Source: JAEXOD01 sp963667875 (lineage in GTDB: Bacteria > Bacteroidota > Ignavibacteria > Ignavibacteriales > Melioribacteraceae). Taken from it: DNA of 64,000 nt. A program made the position numbers and the translations under genes. The stretch lies in contig CAXXGC010000002.1 of the NCBI GenBank assembly GCA_963667875.2, positions 124,001 to 188,000 of the forward strand, written 5' to 3'. Of this stretch, positions 18,496-25,742 are shown piece after piece. Positions within the stretch are counted from its first letter, which is position 1. Each line of letters begins with the position of its first letter. The notes below the pieces were generated by a model. The model was not told the DNA's origin. It worked only from the letters and a program-made list of their open reading frames with translations, and made no database searches.

Positions 18496-19386
18496 ATGAT
18501 AAAAAAATTAATAATATTGTTTTTCTTTGTTATACAATTTCAAGTAGCCGCGCAAGAACTTGATTGTACTGTATTAGTTAATTGCGAACAATTGGATAAC
18601 GCTTCCAAAGATAGGGTTGCTGAATTTGGCCGGATTGTTCAAAATTATATGAATACTAATAAGTTTACCGGTTCCGAATGGACCTGGGATAAAATAAAGT
18701 GTTCGCTAAATATATTTTTTACAGGCTCATCAGAAGAATTAAATTATGCTGCCCAAGTTGTTATTTCAAGTCAGCGAAAAATTGAAGGTACAGATAAGAA
18801 TACCTTAATGATGACCATTATGGATAATATGTGGAAATTTACGTACGAAAAAAACCAAGCTTTATATTTTAATTACTCCAATTTTGATCCCCTTACTTCG
18901 TTTTTAGATTTTTACGCATATATAATTTTGGGATTTGACGCAGACAGTTATGAAATTTTAGGCGGTTCGGATTTCTTTCAAAAAGCTTATGATATAAGCG
19001 TACTTGGCGGAAGCACAAAATATTCCGAAGGTTATCAATCCGCAAGTACTTCTTACAACAAAAGAGGACTTGTAGAAAATTTATGTAATGCAAGATTCCA
19101 GATGTTCCGTCAAGATTATTACAGTTATCATTATAACGGATTGGATTTATATGCAAAGGATCCAAAAAATTCTTTAACCCCAATGGCACTTTTAATTAAA
19201 AATTTATACGATATTAGAGATAAAATTGATAGAAGAAGCCCTATTCTTAAGGTATTTTTTGATGCTAAATACAACGAAATTATTGAATACATGAAAAAAT
19301 ATCCCGATAAAAATGTATTTGAGCAACTAAAATCAATTGATCCTGCACATATATCAAAATATCTGGAAGCCGCGGACGGCAAATAA
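18496..19386 (+). CDS. DUF4835 family secreted protein
   Basis: A 296-residue protein with signal peptide (1-19, VAAQ) followed by the start typical of DUF4835, ELDCTVLVNCEQL, and the later blocks W-T-W-D-K-I-K-C and LGFDADSYEILGG (about 143-155). The family is confined mostly to Bacteroidota and Chlorobi relatives and has no known function; it is often found near coaBC or ligA-type genes, which are not here. Probably periplasmic. It is monocistronic and is followed by a repeat-rich gap. Confidence 0.85.
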   Translation: MIKKLIILFFFVIQFQVAAQELDCTVLVNCEQLDNASKDRVAEFGRIVQNYMNTNKFTGSEWTWDKIKCSLNIFFTGSSEELNYAAQVVISSQRKIEGTDKNTLMMTIMDNMWKFTYEKNQALYFNYSNFDPLTSFLDFYAYIILGFDADSYEILGGSDFFQKAYDISVLGGSTKYSEGYQSASTSYNKRGLVENLCNARFQMFRQDYYSYHYNGLDLYAKDPKNSLTPMALLIKNLYDIRDKIDRRSPILKVFFDAKYNEIIEYMKKYPDKNVFEQLKSIDPAHISKYLEAADGK

Positions 19387-19408
19387 ATTTGATTTTAATA
19401 TATTTGGC

Positions 19409-19428
19409 CCCAGCCATAAATGGCTGGG
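19409..19428. repeat. Hairpin with AA loop (type IV)
   Basis: CCCAGCCAT and ATGGCTGGG pair perfectly (9 bp) around AA. The flanks (GCC before, ATTA after) resemble those of the hairpin at 46882-46901, whose inner stem differs (CAGCTT/AAGCTG) but is also fully paired. Confidence 0.8.
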
Positions 19429-19661
19429 ATTACATAACAATTGGAAGAATTCAATATCTACAACCCACATAAAGACCTTCAAACCTGTGCTTCTTAAATA
19501 CCCGATATCTTTTTGATTAAATTGTCAAAACTTTGACTTATATGATTTTTATGATTACTTTGATTTTTGAAAATAAAACACAGATTTGCCCAGATATTTA
19601 AATGGTTTAATCTGTGCTAATCAGCCTAATCCGTGTCATCAGTGTTCAAAATGTTTTTAGT

Positions 19662-19714
19662 TCCATAATTGGGGGAATTATTACTTAACCGGATTATCCT
19701 ATCACCCTTTAGGG
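19662..19714 (-). repeat. Degenerate type II hairpin pair
   Basis: On the minus strand, CCCT-AA-AGGG (19705-19714), preceded by TTTCAGC and followed by TGATAGGATAA, matches the flanks of the type II pairs at 31.9 and 55.1 kb. A weak second hairpin (CCA..TGG) lies about 30 nt further on. Confidence 0.5.
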
Positions 19715-19862
19715 GCTGAAACATATTATGACGCATGATTTTATTGTCTTAATCCAAACGGGACGATATCAAATTGCATGAACGGTGATTTTTGTGGTTG
19801 GGATGATTATTATGATTTTTTCAATCGATTGTCCTTTTTTACAGACTTTATATTTTATATCA

Positions 19863-19879
19863 CCCAATAAATGATTGGG
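19863..19879 (-). repeat. Type II-like hairpin
   Basis: CCCAAT and ATTGGG pair around a 5-nt loop. On the minus strand it is followed by TGATAT, the same downstream flank as other type II hairpins. It lies just beyond the intrinsic terminator of the acyltransferase. Confidence 0.55.
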
Positions 19880-19888
19880 CTTATTTAT

Positions 19889-19917
19889 AAAAAAAGCTGC
19901 CCTTTTAAGACAGCCTT
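19889..19917 (-). terminator. Intrinsic terminator of the acyltransferase gene
   Basis: On the minus strand GCTGTCTT pairs with AAGGGCAGC (two G-U pairs) and is followed by a run of seven T. It begins 28 nt after the stop at 19945. Confidence 0.7.
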
Positions 19918-19944
19918 TCCATTAAAACTAATATATTAAATCTA

Positions 19945-20517
19945 TTAAATATCTAATTCAAAAATTCTATATTTTTTATATAAATTACCCCGCATGGTAA
20001 CTGCGCCTTTATTCATCATTTCATTATCTTCTAAAATCCAACTTGCTTCTCCATGATACCATCCATGTTCTGCGGCTTTATTCATAATATAATAATAAAA
20101 AACTGCGTCTAACCCTTTTTTCTGAAATTCGGGAACAAGACCAAGGATAATAATACGCACCCATTTTATTGCTTTTTTACCAAACAATAAATGAAAAATT
20201 CCGGTTGGGAATAATCTGCCGTTCATCTTCTTAAAAACAAAATTATAATCGGGCATTACTAAAGCAAATCCAACAACCTTATTATCAATTTCACCAAAAA
20301 TAACCAAATCCGGTTGTACTAATGGTTTTAGGTCATCAGCCAAAGCATCCATTTCAGCATCAGTTAATGGAACAAAACCCCAATTTGGTTCCCATGCCTT
20401 ATTATATACATATTTAACTTTATCTATTTCAGCCTTAAAATTTTTCATATCTAAACTTCTAAGAGTCATACCGCTTCTTTGCATAGCAATATCAGCAACA
20501 CGTTTTATTTTTTTCAT
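19945..20517 (-). CDS. GNAT-like acyltransferase, C-terminal half (frameshifted gene)
   Basis: 190 residues that continue, in the -1/+1 frame, the protein encoded at 20492-21088. The segment includes PWEPNW-like text (KAWEPNWGFVPLTDAEMD, about 41-58), VGFALVMPDYN and the acyl-CoA-binding strand-helix ILGLVPEFQKKGLDAVFYYYI (about 124-144), which form the second half of ~380-residue GNAT-fold proteins. Its ATG at 20517 lies inside the upstream frame and is probably not a real start. Together the halves resemble the acyltransferase that N-acylates the sphingoid base in bacterial ceramide synthesis (context-based inference). An intrinsic terminator follows. Confidence 0.7.
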   Translation of the reverse strand: MKKIKRVADIAMQRSGMTLRSLDMKNFKAEIDKVKYVYNKAWEPNWGFVPLTDAEMDALADDLKPLVQPDLVIFGEIDNKVVGFALVMPDYNFVFKKMNGRLFPTGIFHLLFGKKAIKWVRIIILGLVPEFQKKGLDAVFYYYIMNKAAEHGWYHGEASWILEDNEMMNKGAVTMRGNLYKKYRIFELDI

Positions 20518-21088
20518 TTTTTAACATTTCATCACGAAAAATATCGTATGCGTATAAATCTTTAATTTTTGCAAAGCCGTAATTTTCAATCAAAGTTTTA
20601 TAATATTCGGGATTATATGTCATCAATATACGCGGAGGATCGTCAAAACCTTCAATTAATAATCCGTTTTCATCATTAACCGAAGGATTATAAGGACCTC
20701 TTAACTTATCAAATCCTTTACTTTTAATCCAGGCTTTTGCAGCATCAAATAATTTATTGGCAGCTTCTTGGTCATTTAAACATTCAAAAAATCCCCAAAA
20801 ACCAACTTTATCTTTATGAATTGAATTATGCAAATCATTTTTAATAGCCGCAATTCGGCCAACAATTTCTTTACCTCTATAAGCTAAAAACAACTGTATT
20901 TCGCCATGCTGGAAAAACGGATTTTTTTCTTTGTTAAGAATTTTATACCTATCCATCAATAAAGGCGGCACCCAATATTTATTACCCTCGTAAACTTTCC
21001 ACTGAAATTTTACAAATTTTTTTATATCAGATTTGTTTTCTATCGGAATAACATTAAGTTCTGTCATCTCTACTCCCCTACAAAACAA
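20492..21088 (-). CDS. GNAT-like acyltransferase, N-terminal half (frameshifted gene)
   Basis: 198 residues. The likely start is the second Met (MTELNVIPIENK, 21067). The text KFQWKVYEGNKYWVPPLLMDR (about 27-47), then FFQHGEIQLFLAYRGKEIVGRIAA and KLRGPYNPSVNDENGLLIEGFDDPP, is that of long GNAT-related proteins in which this is only the first half. The frame ends ...MLKNEKNKTCC-stop, but removing one A from the A7 run (20508-20514) joins it in frame with the downstream half as ...MLKNEKIKRVAD.... Located after spt with an intrinsic terminator between, and probably part of ceramide synthesis. Confidence 0.7.
   Translation of the reverse strand: MFCRGVEMTELNVIPIENKSDIKKFVKFQWKVYEGNKYWVPPLLMDRYKILNKEKNPFFQHGEIQLFLAYRGKEIVGRIAAIKNDLHNSIHKDKVGFWGFFECLNDQEAANKLFDAAKAWIKSKGFDKLRGPYNPSVNDENGLLIEGFDDPPRILMTYNPEYYKTLIENYGFAKIKDLYAYDIFRDEMLKNEKNKTCC
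20508..20514 (-). other. A7 homopolymer at the frameshift site
   Basis: Seven A on the coding (minus) strand inside GAAAAAAATAAAACG. One base fewer fuses the two acyltransferase halves into a single reading frame of about 380 residues. Could be a mutation, a sequencing error, or a transcriptional slippage site; another A6 run lies 2 bases upstream. Confidence 0.7.
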
Positions 21089-21110
21089 GGAACAAATTTT
21101 TTCAAAATAA

Positions 21111-21136
21111 ACAAAGCGGTAAAAATACCGCTTTGT
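21111..21136 (-). terminator. Hairpin between spt and acyltransferase gene
   Basis: An 11-bp perfect stem ACAAAGCGGTA / TACCGCTTTGT with a 4-nt loop, followed on the minus strand by TTATTTTG. Placed 22 nt after the spt stop, it should terminate or attenuate read-through into the acyltransferase gene. Confidence 0.75.
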
Positions 21137-21157
21137 TAAACCATTTATTAAAAAGAT

Positions 21158-22348
21158 CTAAATAAGACCTATTTCTTTACCAATTTTTATAAACTTTTCG
21201 ATAATAAAATCTAAATGTTCATCTTCATGTGATGACATATATGAAGTTCTCATCATCTGACGGCCTTCAGGAACACCCGGTGAAATAAATACATTTACAA
21301 ATACACCTTCGTCAAACAATCTTCTCCACATTGCAAAAGCAAGCGGATCGTTGCCTACAATAACAGGAACAATAGCTGTTCTTCCCATAATTACATTAAA
21401 ACCGGCAGCACTTAACTCATTTCTAACTTTATCTGCATTACGGATAAGTTTTGTAACTCTTTCCGGTTCAGATTCTAAAATATCTAAAGCAGCAAGAGCA
21501 GCAGCAACAGAAGCAGGGGTTGGTGAAGCGGCAAATATTAAAGCAGCAGAATGATGTTTTAAATAATCAATTACTTTTGCTTTACCGGTTACAAATCCGC
21601 CAAGTGAAGCAAATGTTTTACTGAACGTACCCATTGTCATATCAACTTGGTCAATCATATCAAATTCACTAGCTGTACCACGCCCGCCTTTTCCAATAAC
21701 ACCAACAGCATGAGCATCATCAATTAAAGTACGTGCATTATATTCTTTAGCCAGTTCAACTAGTTTTGGCAATTCAACAATTTCACCGCCGGTGCTAAAA
21801 ACACCATCACTTATAATAAGTTTTCCGGCTTCTTTTGGTGCTTTTTGCAAAACTCTTTCCAAATCGGCCATATCGTTATGTTTATAACGTAATAATTCGG
21901 CAGTTGCGCCGCGTGCCATTAAATTACCGGCAACTATACAGGCATGATTATCTTTATCAGAGATTACATATTCACCTCTGTTAACAAGTGTGGGGATAAT
22001 TCCTTGAGCGGTTACATAACCCGTACTAAACAATAAAACAGATTCAACACCAAAAAACTTTGCTAATCTTTCTTCAAGTTCAATGTGCAAATCTAATGTG
22101 CCTGTTAAATAACGCGAACCGGAACAACCTGTTCCGTATTTTTGTATTGCTTTTATTGCGGCTTCTTTAACTTTTGGATGAGCAGTAAGTCCTAAGTAAT
22201 TATTAGAACCAGCCATCACTTTCTTTTTTCCTTCAATAGTTACAACGGGACCTTCATTTTCTTCAATAGCACGGAAATATGGGTAATATCCCGTGGCCTT
22301 AATTTCATCGGCTCTCGTAAATTCGAAACATTTAGTGAATAAATCCAA
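21158..22348 (-). CDS. spt: Serine palmitoyltransferase-like alpha-oxoamine synthase
   Basis: A 396-residue PLP enzyme of the alpha-oxoamine synthase family (Spt, KBL, BioF). The PLP lysine is K244 in GTFSKTFASLGG; LIDDAHAVG (208-216) holds the cofactor Asp and His; H135 (DKDNHACI) is the stacking residue. The N-terminus YYPYFRAIEENEGPVVTIEGK and GSNNYLGLT match Bacteroidota serine palmitoyltransferases, which condense serine with palmitoyl-CoA to 3-ketosphinganine, better than BioF or KBL (judgement from memory). The flanking acyltransferase and epimerase genes support sphingolipid synthesis. No tdh is adjacent, which argues against KBL. Transcription diverges from the reductase at 22474. 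Confidence 0.8.
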   Translation of the reverse strand: MDLFTKCFEFTRADEIKATGYYPYFRAIEENEGPVVTIEGKKKVMAGSNNYLGLTAHPKVKEAAIKAIQKYGTGCSGSRYLTGTLDLHIELEERLAKFFGVESVLLFSTGYVTAQGIIPTLVNRGEYVISDKDNHACIVAGNLMARGATAELLRYKHNDMADLERVLQKAPKEAGKLIISDGVFSTGGEIVELPKLVELAKEYNARTLIDDAHAVGVIGKGGRGTASEFDMIDQVDMTMGTFSKTFASLGGFVTGKAKVIDYLKHHSAALIFAASPTPASVAAALAALDILESEPERVTKLIRNADKVRNELSAAGFNVIMGRTAIVPVIVGNDPLAFAMWRRLFDEGVFVNVFISPGVPEGRQMMRTSYMSSHEDEHLDFIIEKFIKIGKEIGLI

Positions 22349-22473
22349 ATTATTCCTCCAATATCTATTATTATTTTTTTATTTCTTTTCTAGATGTTAT
22401 ATATTAGTTATTTTTAAACATTAAAAAATAGAGTTTAATCTTTTTAAAATCAAATATTTAGACAATAAATAAT

Positions 22474-23466
22474 ATGAATAATCAAATAATATCAGTAGTT
22501 ACCGGCGGTTCAGGCTTTGTAGGCAGTCATTTGGTCGATTTATTATTATCAAAAGGACACAAAGTTAAATGTATTATCCGTAATACAAGTAATACACGCT
22601 GGCTGAAAGATAAAAATGTAGAGTTAATAAATTCAGGTTTATACGATAAAGAAAAATTAAAAGAGATACTTAAGGATGCCGATTATCTCTTTCATATTGC
22701 AGGTATTGTTAAAGCCAAAAACTGGGAAGATTATTATAAGGGAAATGTTGAAACAACAAAAAACCTCCTTGAGGCAATTGAAGAATCGAACACTACAATT
22801 AAAAGAATACTCATTACAAGCAGCTTAACGGCCACAGGTCCATCAAAAATAGGCAAACCGAATACCGAAACCACTATACCAAATCCAATTACCCGATATG
22901 GTAAAAGTAAATTAGAAGAGGAAAAACTTGTAGCAACATTTACTTCAAAACTACCTATTACTATTGTACGCCCTCCGGCTGTTTATGGGCAGCGTGATAC
23001 GGAAATATTTTTAATATTTAAAACTTACAAAGGCGGTTTATTACCATTAATTGGCTTTAATAAAAAAGAAGTAAGTATTGTTAATGTTAAAGATTTAGTA
23101 CGAGGAATGTATTTAGCCGCCACAAGTCCAAAAGCAGTTGGCCAAACATATTTTATAGGTTCAACCGAATATTACAATTGGGAACAAATGGGTGATTGTA
23201 TTGCAAAAGGGATGAACCGCAAAGCCTTAACATTGCGTATTCCTCATTTTTTGGTTTATACAGTTGGTGCTGTTGCCGAGTTTTTTTCGTGGTTTAGCAG
23301 TAAAGCCGCAACATTTAATTTTGAAAAAGCACGCGATTTTGTTCAAGAAGCACAAACTTGCGATTGTTCAAAGGCTAAAAACGATTTTGGTTATGTATCC
23401 GAAATTCCGCTTGATAAAGGGATGAAAGAGACCATTGAGTGGTATAAATCGGAAAAATGGCTGTAA
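22474..23466 (+). CDS. NAD-dependent epimerase/dehydratase family, candidate ceramide reductase
   Basis: A 330-residue extended short-chain dehydrogenase. The NAD(P) motif is T-G-G-S-G-F-V-G-S-H (10-19) and the catalytic pair is Y142-x3-K146 (RYGKSK), with S116/S117 in ITSS. Divergent from spt with a 125-nt spacer that probably holds both promoters. In Caulobacter, ceramide synthesis uses a serine palmitoyltransferase, an acyltransferase and an epimerase-family reductase (CerR); the same trio here suggests reduction of the 3-keto group. A sugar-nucleotide or generic epimerase role is the alternative. Confidence 0.75.
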   Translation: MNNQIISVVTGGSGFVGSHLVDLLLSKGHKVKCIIRNTSNTRWLKDKNVELINSGLYDKEKLKEILKDADYLFHIAGIVKAKNWEDYYKGNVETTKNLLEAIEESNTTIKRILITSSLTATGPSKIGKPNTETTIPNPITRYGKSKLEEEKLVATFTSKLPITIVRPPAVYGQRDTEIFLIFKTYKGGLLPLIGFNKKEVSIVNVKDLVRGMYLAATSPKAVGQTYFIGSTEYYNWEQMGDCIAKGMNRKALTLRIPHFLVYTVGAVAEFFSWFSSKAATFNFEKARDFVQEAQTCDCSKAKNDFGYVSEIPLDKGMKETIEWYKSEKWL

Positions 23467-23846
23467 TCTATAGATACCGGAGAATACAATAAATGCGAAA
23501 CACATTTTGTACAATCCGAATTTCCAAAAGATTTTATTGGATGAAGAAGGTTAAAACCTTCTTCAATTTTTGAACTCAACTCACATTCAAAATTTTTATC
23601 TTTATTTTCAAATATACCAATTGACTTAATAAAAGAGTATTTACTGCATGTTATTTGGTCGATATGCCAATGTATAATTTTTTCTTTTTTAATATGTCTG
23701 TTTATACGGTGTATTAAGTTTTTTTGGGCACTGCCTATATAATAATAATACCCTCTGGTTAGTTCTTTATCTCCGCTTTTAGGAATTTTAACAAAAATGT
23801 TTTTTTGTACGTAAATTTCTAAAATATAAATACCTTTATCAGTTAT
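23391..23846 (-). CDS. DUF123 GIY-YIG domain protein with ATA start
   Basis: A 151-codon frame without ATG/GTG/TTG at its beginning. It reads TDKGIYILEIYVQKN, then RGYYYYIGSAQKNLIHRINRH, HWHIDQI, a Cys-Glu pair (FECELSSK) and KSFGNSDCTKCVSHLLYS: the full order of DUF123, a GIY-YIG nuclease-like family of 110-150 residues. ATA at 23846 has AAGGAG six bases upstream (23853-23858) and overlaps the stop of the preceding gene in ATAACTGA, so translational coupling is likely. The 3' end overlaps the reductase gene antiparallel by 76 nt. Function of DUF123 is unknown. Confidence 0.8.
   Translation of the reverse strand: MTDKGIYILEIYVQKNIFVKIPKSGDKELTRGYYYYIGSAQKNLIHRINRHIKKEKIIHWHIDQITCSKYSFIKSIGIFENKDKNFECELSSKIEEGFNLLHPIKSFGNSDCTKCVSHLLYSPVSIDYSHFSDLYHSMVSFIPLSSGISDT
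23543..23571 (+). terminator. Terminator of the reductase gene, inside the antisense coding region
   Basis: GAAGAAGGTT and AACCTTCTTC pair perfectly (10 bp) around AA and are followed by AATTTTT on the plus strand. It stands 77 nt after the reductase stop, and the same bases encode E-E-G-F-N-L-L of the DUF123 protein on the minus strand. Confidence 0.65.
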
Positions 23847-24246
23847 TTTGAGCTCCTTCTTTTATCCAGGTTTTAATTCCCCTCTCTTGTGTGGATGTAA
23901 TAGCGGTTGTATACGAACCGAGCGGAGGCATAATAGGCGGTACTTTTCCTGTAATTCGTAACATAATTATGCTATTATCAGCGTCGCCGGGGATAACATT
24001 AGGATATGCACGAACACCCGACCAGCTTGTTAAAATATAACTTGTATTAACACCATCGGCATGACAGCCGGTAAAATTACATTTGTATTCAAATATCGGC
24101 TGAATATCTTTTGCAAAACTAACATTTTTTTCAGGTATTGTTCTGTCATCAATATCGGTGTTGTTTAATTCATCTTTGCAAAACATCAATAAAAAAGGCA
24201 ATACAAATAAAATTAAATAAAATTTATTAATTTTTGTACTAATCAT
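23839..24246 (-). CDS. Lipoprotein with C-x4-C-H haem-like motif
   Basis: 135 residues. A signal peptide with possible lipobox (LLMFC, Cys23) is followed by FAKDIQPIFEYKCNFTGCH: C56-x4-C61-H62, then a ~70-residue tail with P-P-I-M-P-P-L and W-I-K-E-G-A. The surroundings (I-Q-P-I-F before, M-P-P after) match the small c-type cytochrome-like domains common in Ignavibacteria and Planctomycetes, but the spacing is one longer than C-x3-CH and two longer than the classical C-x2-CH. It overlaps the ABC ATPase gene upstream by 8 nt and the DUF123 gene downstream by 8 nt. Haem binding is a prediction. Confidence 0.7.
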   Translation of the reverse strand: MISTKINKFYLILFVLPFLLMFCKDELNNTDIDDRTIPEKNVSFAKDIQPIFEYKCNFTGCHADGVNTSYILTSWSGVRAYPNVIPGDADNSIIMLRITGKVPPIMPPLGSYTTAITSTQERGIKTWIKEGAQNN

Positions 24247-25738
24247 TATTTTCTCCTGTCATATACCGTAAAATAGTTTCCTGATCGGCTTCATTACGTA
24301 AAACTTCTTTTACTATTTTACCACTGTTCATTACTAAAATCCGTGTTGAAAGATTAATTACTTCAAGCAGTTCCGAAGAAATTAAAATTATTCCAATTCC
24401 TTTTTGAGCAAGTTCATCTATTAAATTATGAATAGCGGTTTTAGACCCTACATCAATTCCACGTGTAGGTTCATCTACAATTAATATTTTGGAATTTCGG
24501 ACAAGCCATTTAGCAAGCACAATTTTTTGCTGGTTGCCGCCGCTTAAATTTTCAACATTTTCATTAAAAGAACTTGTTTTAACATTTAACATCTTAAAAT
24601 AACGTTCTGTTTCAATATCTTCAATACCTTTATTCAGTACTCCAAAGTGGCTAAAACTTTGCAAGTTAGGCATTGAAAAATTTTCTTTACAACTTAAACC
24701 TAAAGCCAAACCCTGTATTTTTCTGTCTTCGGGCACCAGCCCTATTCCGGCAGCTAACGATTCCTTTACGCTCCCGGGTTTTAATTCCTTGCCGTTTACC
24801 AATATGCTGCCGGTAATATTGTTATTCAAACCAAACAATGATAACGCTATTTCGCTTCTACCGGATCCAACTAATCCGGCAAAACCAAGTATTTCCCCTG
24901 CACGCAATTCAAAAGAAATATTATTAAACTGATTTGGTGATGACAAATTTTTTATTTCAAGTAATATTTCACCTTTTTTATTATTAACACACTGCGGAAA
25001 ATATTCGTCCATTTTCCGCCCAATCATCATCTCAATTAAATCTTCCTTTGTAACATCAGCTGTATTAACAGTATTAATATACTCACCATCGCGCAAAACT
25101 GTAATTTTGTTACAAATTTCGAATATTTCATTCATCCTGTGCGAAACGTATACTATAGTAATATTCTTTTCTTTTAACTTATTTATCAGCTTAAATAAAC
25201 TTATTACTTCATTTTCGGAAAGTGAACTTGTAGGTTCGTCAAAAATAATAATTTCCGATCCGGTAGAAACAGCATTTGCAATCTGCACCATTTGATTTTG
25301 AGCAGTTGATAAATTTCGCATTAATTCGGAGGGATCAATATTTGCATTTATTTCATTTAACATGTTTTGGGCATCGGAAAACATTTTTTGCTTATCTATT
25401 TTTATTCCCCATTTTTCGGGATATTTACCCATCATCAAATTTTCGGCCACACTTAAATCGGGACAAAACGCAAGTTCCTGATGAACCATACTGATACCGT
25501 GTTTGTATGCATCACGCGGCGAATTAAAATGAACAGGATTATTATTTAATAAAACAGAACCGCTGTCAGGTTTATGGATGCCTGCAATAATTTTACCAAG
25601 GGTGGATTTGCCTGCTCCGTTTTCACCCATTAAAGCATGGCATTCACCTTTGTTAATTCCAAACGAAACATTTTTTAAGGCGGTTACACCGCCAAATGTT
25701 TTTGTTATATTTTTTACTTCAATTAATTTATTAATCAT
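24239..25738 (-). CDS. Sugar-type ABC transporter ATP-binding protein (RbsA/MglA-like)
   Basis: 499 residues with two fused ABC domains, the hallmark of the ribose/galactose (CUT2) class. Domain 1 has Walker A GENGAGKST (about 38-46) and Walker B IIFDEPTSSLS. Domain 2 has the degenerate Walker A GLVGSGRSE and signature LSGGNQQKI, as usual for this class. Works on the cytoplasmic face with the permease at 26.8 kb and the binding protein at 25.7 kb. The gene order (permease, binding protein, ATPase) is unusual but complete. The substrate is not determinable; linkage to a homocysteine methyltransferase hints at something other than a plain sugar. Confidence 0.92.
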   Translation of the reverse strand: MINKLIEVKNITKTFGGVTALKNVSFGINKGECHALMGENGAGKSTLGKIIAGIHKPDSGSVLLNNNPVHFNSPRDAYKHGISMVHQELAFCPDLSVAENLMMGKYPEKWGIKIDKQKMFSDAQNMLNEINANIDPSELMRNLSTAQNQMVQIANAVSTGSEIIIFDEPTSSLSENEVISLFKLINKLKEKNITIVYVSHRMNEIFEICNKITVLRDGEYINTVNTADVTKEDLIEMMIGRKMDEYFPQCVNNKKGEILLEIKNLSSPNQFNNISFELRAGEILGFAGLVGSGRSEIALSLFGLNNNITGSILVNGKELKPGSVKESLAAGIGLVPEDRKIQGLALGLSCKENFSMPNLQSFSHFGVLNKGIEDIETERYFKMLNVKTSSFNENVENLSGGNQQKIVLAKWLVRNSKILIVDEPTRGIDVGSKTAIHNLIDELAQKGIGIILISSELLEVINLSTRILVMNSGKIVKEVLRNEADQETILRYMTGENND

Positions 25739-25742
25739 TAAA

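Larger units (their letters stand above)
19387..19944. other. Repeat-rich intergenic stretch
   Basis: No gene seen. It holds, in order: a 9-bp hairpin with AA loop (19409-19428); a degenerate TTGTC..GAC..ATGATTT repeat near 19522-19570; a run of CAGATT/AATCTGTG repeats (about 19577-19648); a degenerate type II hairpin pair (19662-19714); a type II hairpin (19863-19879); and the terminator of the minus-strand acyltransferase (19889-19917). Confidence 0.75.
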
